Assembly: GCA_026770585.1 (NCBI GenBank)
Contig: MU646671.1
Span: 2,674 to 14,352, forward strand
Reading direction: 5' to 3'
Source of the DNA: Baffinella frigidus
Lineage: Eukaryota > Cryptophyceae > Cryptomonadales > Baffinellaceae
Length of the DNA stretch: 11,679 bases
The position numbers and the translations under genes were made by a program. The notes below the pieces were generated by a model. It saw only the letters and a list, made by a program, of their open reading frames with translations, did no database searches and had not been told where the DNA came from. Positions 11,340 to 11,679 of the stretch are shown here, in pieces. Each line of letters opens with the position of its first letter. Position 1 is the first letter of the stretch.

Positions 11340-11598
11340 AATATTTGTGGTTGGTGGTATAGGGTGTAGGTCGTATGTGGGGGTCAGGGTTGAGGGTTGA
11401 GGGTTGAGGGTTGATTGTCAAGGGTTGATTGTTCAGGGGTCAGGGGTCAGGTCTCCTGCATCGCTTGCTTGATCACGGCGTGCTGCGTTCCCCACAGAAC
11501 CTGTGTTTAGAGGTCAGGGTTTAGGGTTTAGGGTTGAGGCAGTAGGTTGTATTTGAGGTTGGGGGTTGAGGGAGTAGGTTGTAAGTAGGAGTCACGGT

Positions 11599-11679
<81 letters not shown>
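11340..11679. repeat. TTGAGGG-rich arrays upstream of exon 1
   Basis: Two TTGAGGG blocks (11388-11420 and 11596-11679) with mixed GGGTCAGG units. The last 84 bases are twelve perfect TTGAGGG units and run off the window, so the intron continues. Confidence 0.93.
11453..11500 (-). pseudogene. Partial copy of exon 1 (acceptor kept, donor lost)
   Basis: Positions 11451-11502 match 11269-11320 at 51 of 52 bases, 182 bp apart. This upstream copy has the acceptor AAACACAG but breaks into unrelated CCTGACC repeats after the codons for QE. It has no GT donor in frame. It could compete as a 3' splice site for the real exon. Confidence 0.8.

Noticed and set aside
1-11679. tRNA or rRNA genes
   Set aside because: No cloverleaf with the conserved GGTTCGANNCC arm and no recognisable rRNA core segment was seen on either strand. 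The 4628-4659 and 4751-4782 repeat that looked rRNA-like is exon 7 and its copy.

Overview
This is nuclear DNA from a photosynthetic eukaryote, most likely an alga or plant relative. The TTTAGGG-type heptamer, the GC-rich small exons with GT-AG introns, and a plant/alga-style EamA transporter all point that way. The genus cannot be resolved from sequence alone. The window first looks like a gene-free subtelomere: degenerate telomere-like heptamers (TTTAGGG, TTTGGGG, TTGAGGG, TTTCGGG), minisatellites and palindromes, with no long open reading frame.

Hidden in it is most of one gene on the minus strand. Eleven short exons (37 to 163 nt) at 11318-11261, 10978-10942, 10067-9905, 8076-7942, 7262-7199, 5210-5125, 4799-4754, 4123-4058, 3711-3660, 2627-2571 and 1049-1009 join with matching phases and no stop codon. 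They give about 269 residues of a ten-helix EamA/DMT-family membrane transporter. All ten introns start GT and end AG. The start codon and first exons lie beyond 11679. The last helix and stop codon are not identified and probably lie below position 1.

The introns (282 to 1988 nt) carry telomere-like heptamer arrays, exact-period minisatellites (10, 20, 21, 28, 31-33, 37, 45, 141 and about 207 bp), and several MITE-like inverted-repeat elements. One 149-bp element occurs twice in opposite orientation, a 175-bp element has 30-bp terminal repeats, and a third family ends in CCACACAGCGG. Nearly every exon also has partial copies of itself in the flanking introns. Fragments upstream of an exon keep its splice acceptor, and fragments downstream keep its splice donor. 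That is what repeated local tandem duplication across exon-intron junctions would leave.

Layout by coordinate: 1-1008 is sequence 3' of the last recognised exon (heptamers, 20-bp minisatellite, 28-bp repeat). 1009-2627 holds exons 11 and 10 with three inverted-repeat elements between them. 2628-3659 has the 141-bp and 37-bp arrays. 3660-5210 holds exons 9 to 6 with a duplicated exon 8. 5211-7262 has exon 6 and exon 5 fragments and exon 5. 7263-8076 ends with exon 4. 8077-9904 is an intron rich in inverted repeats and exon 3 fragments. 9905-11318 holds exons 3 to 1, and 11319-11679 is intron with TTGAGGG repeats.
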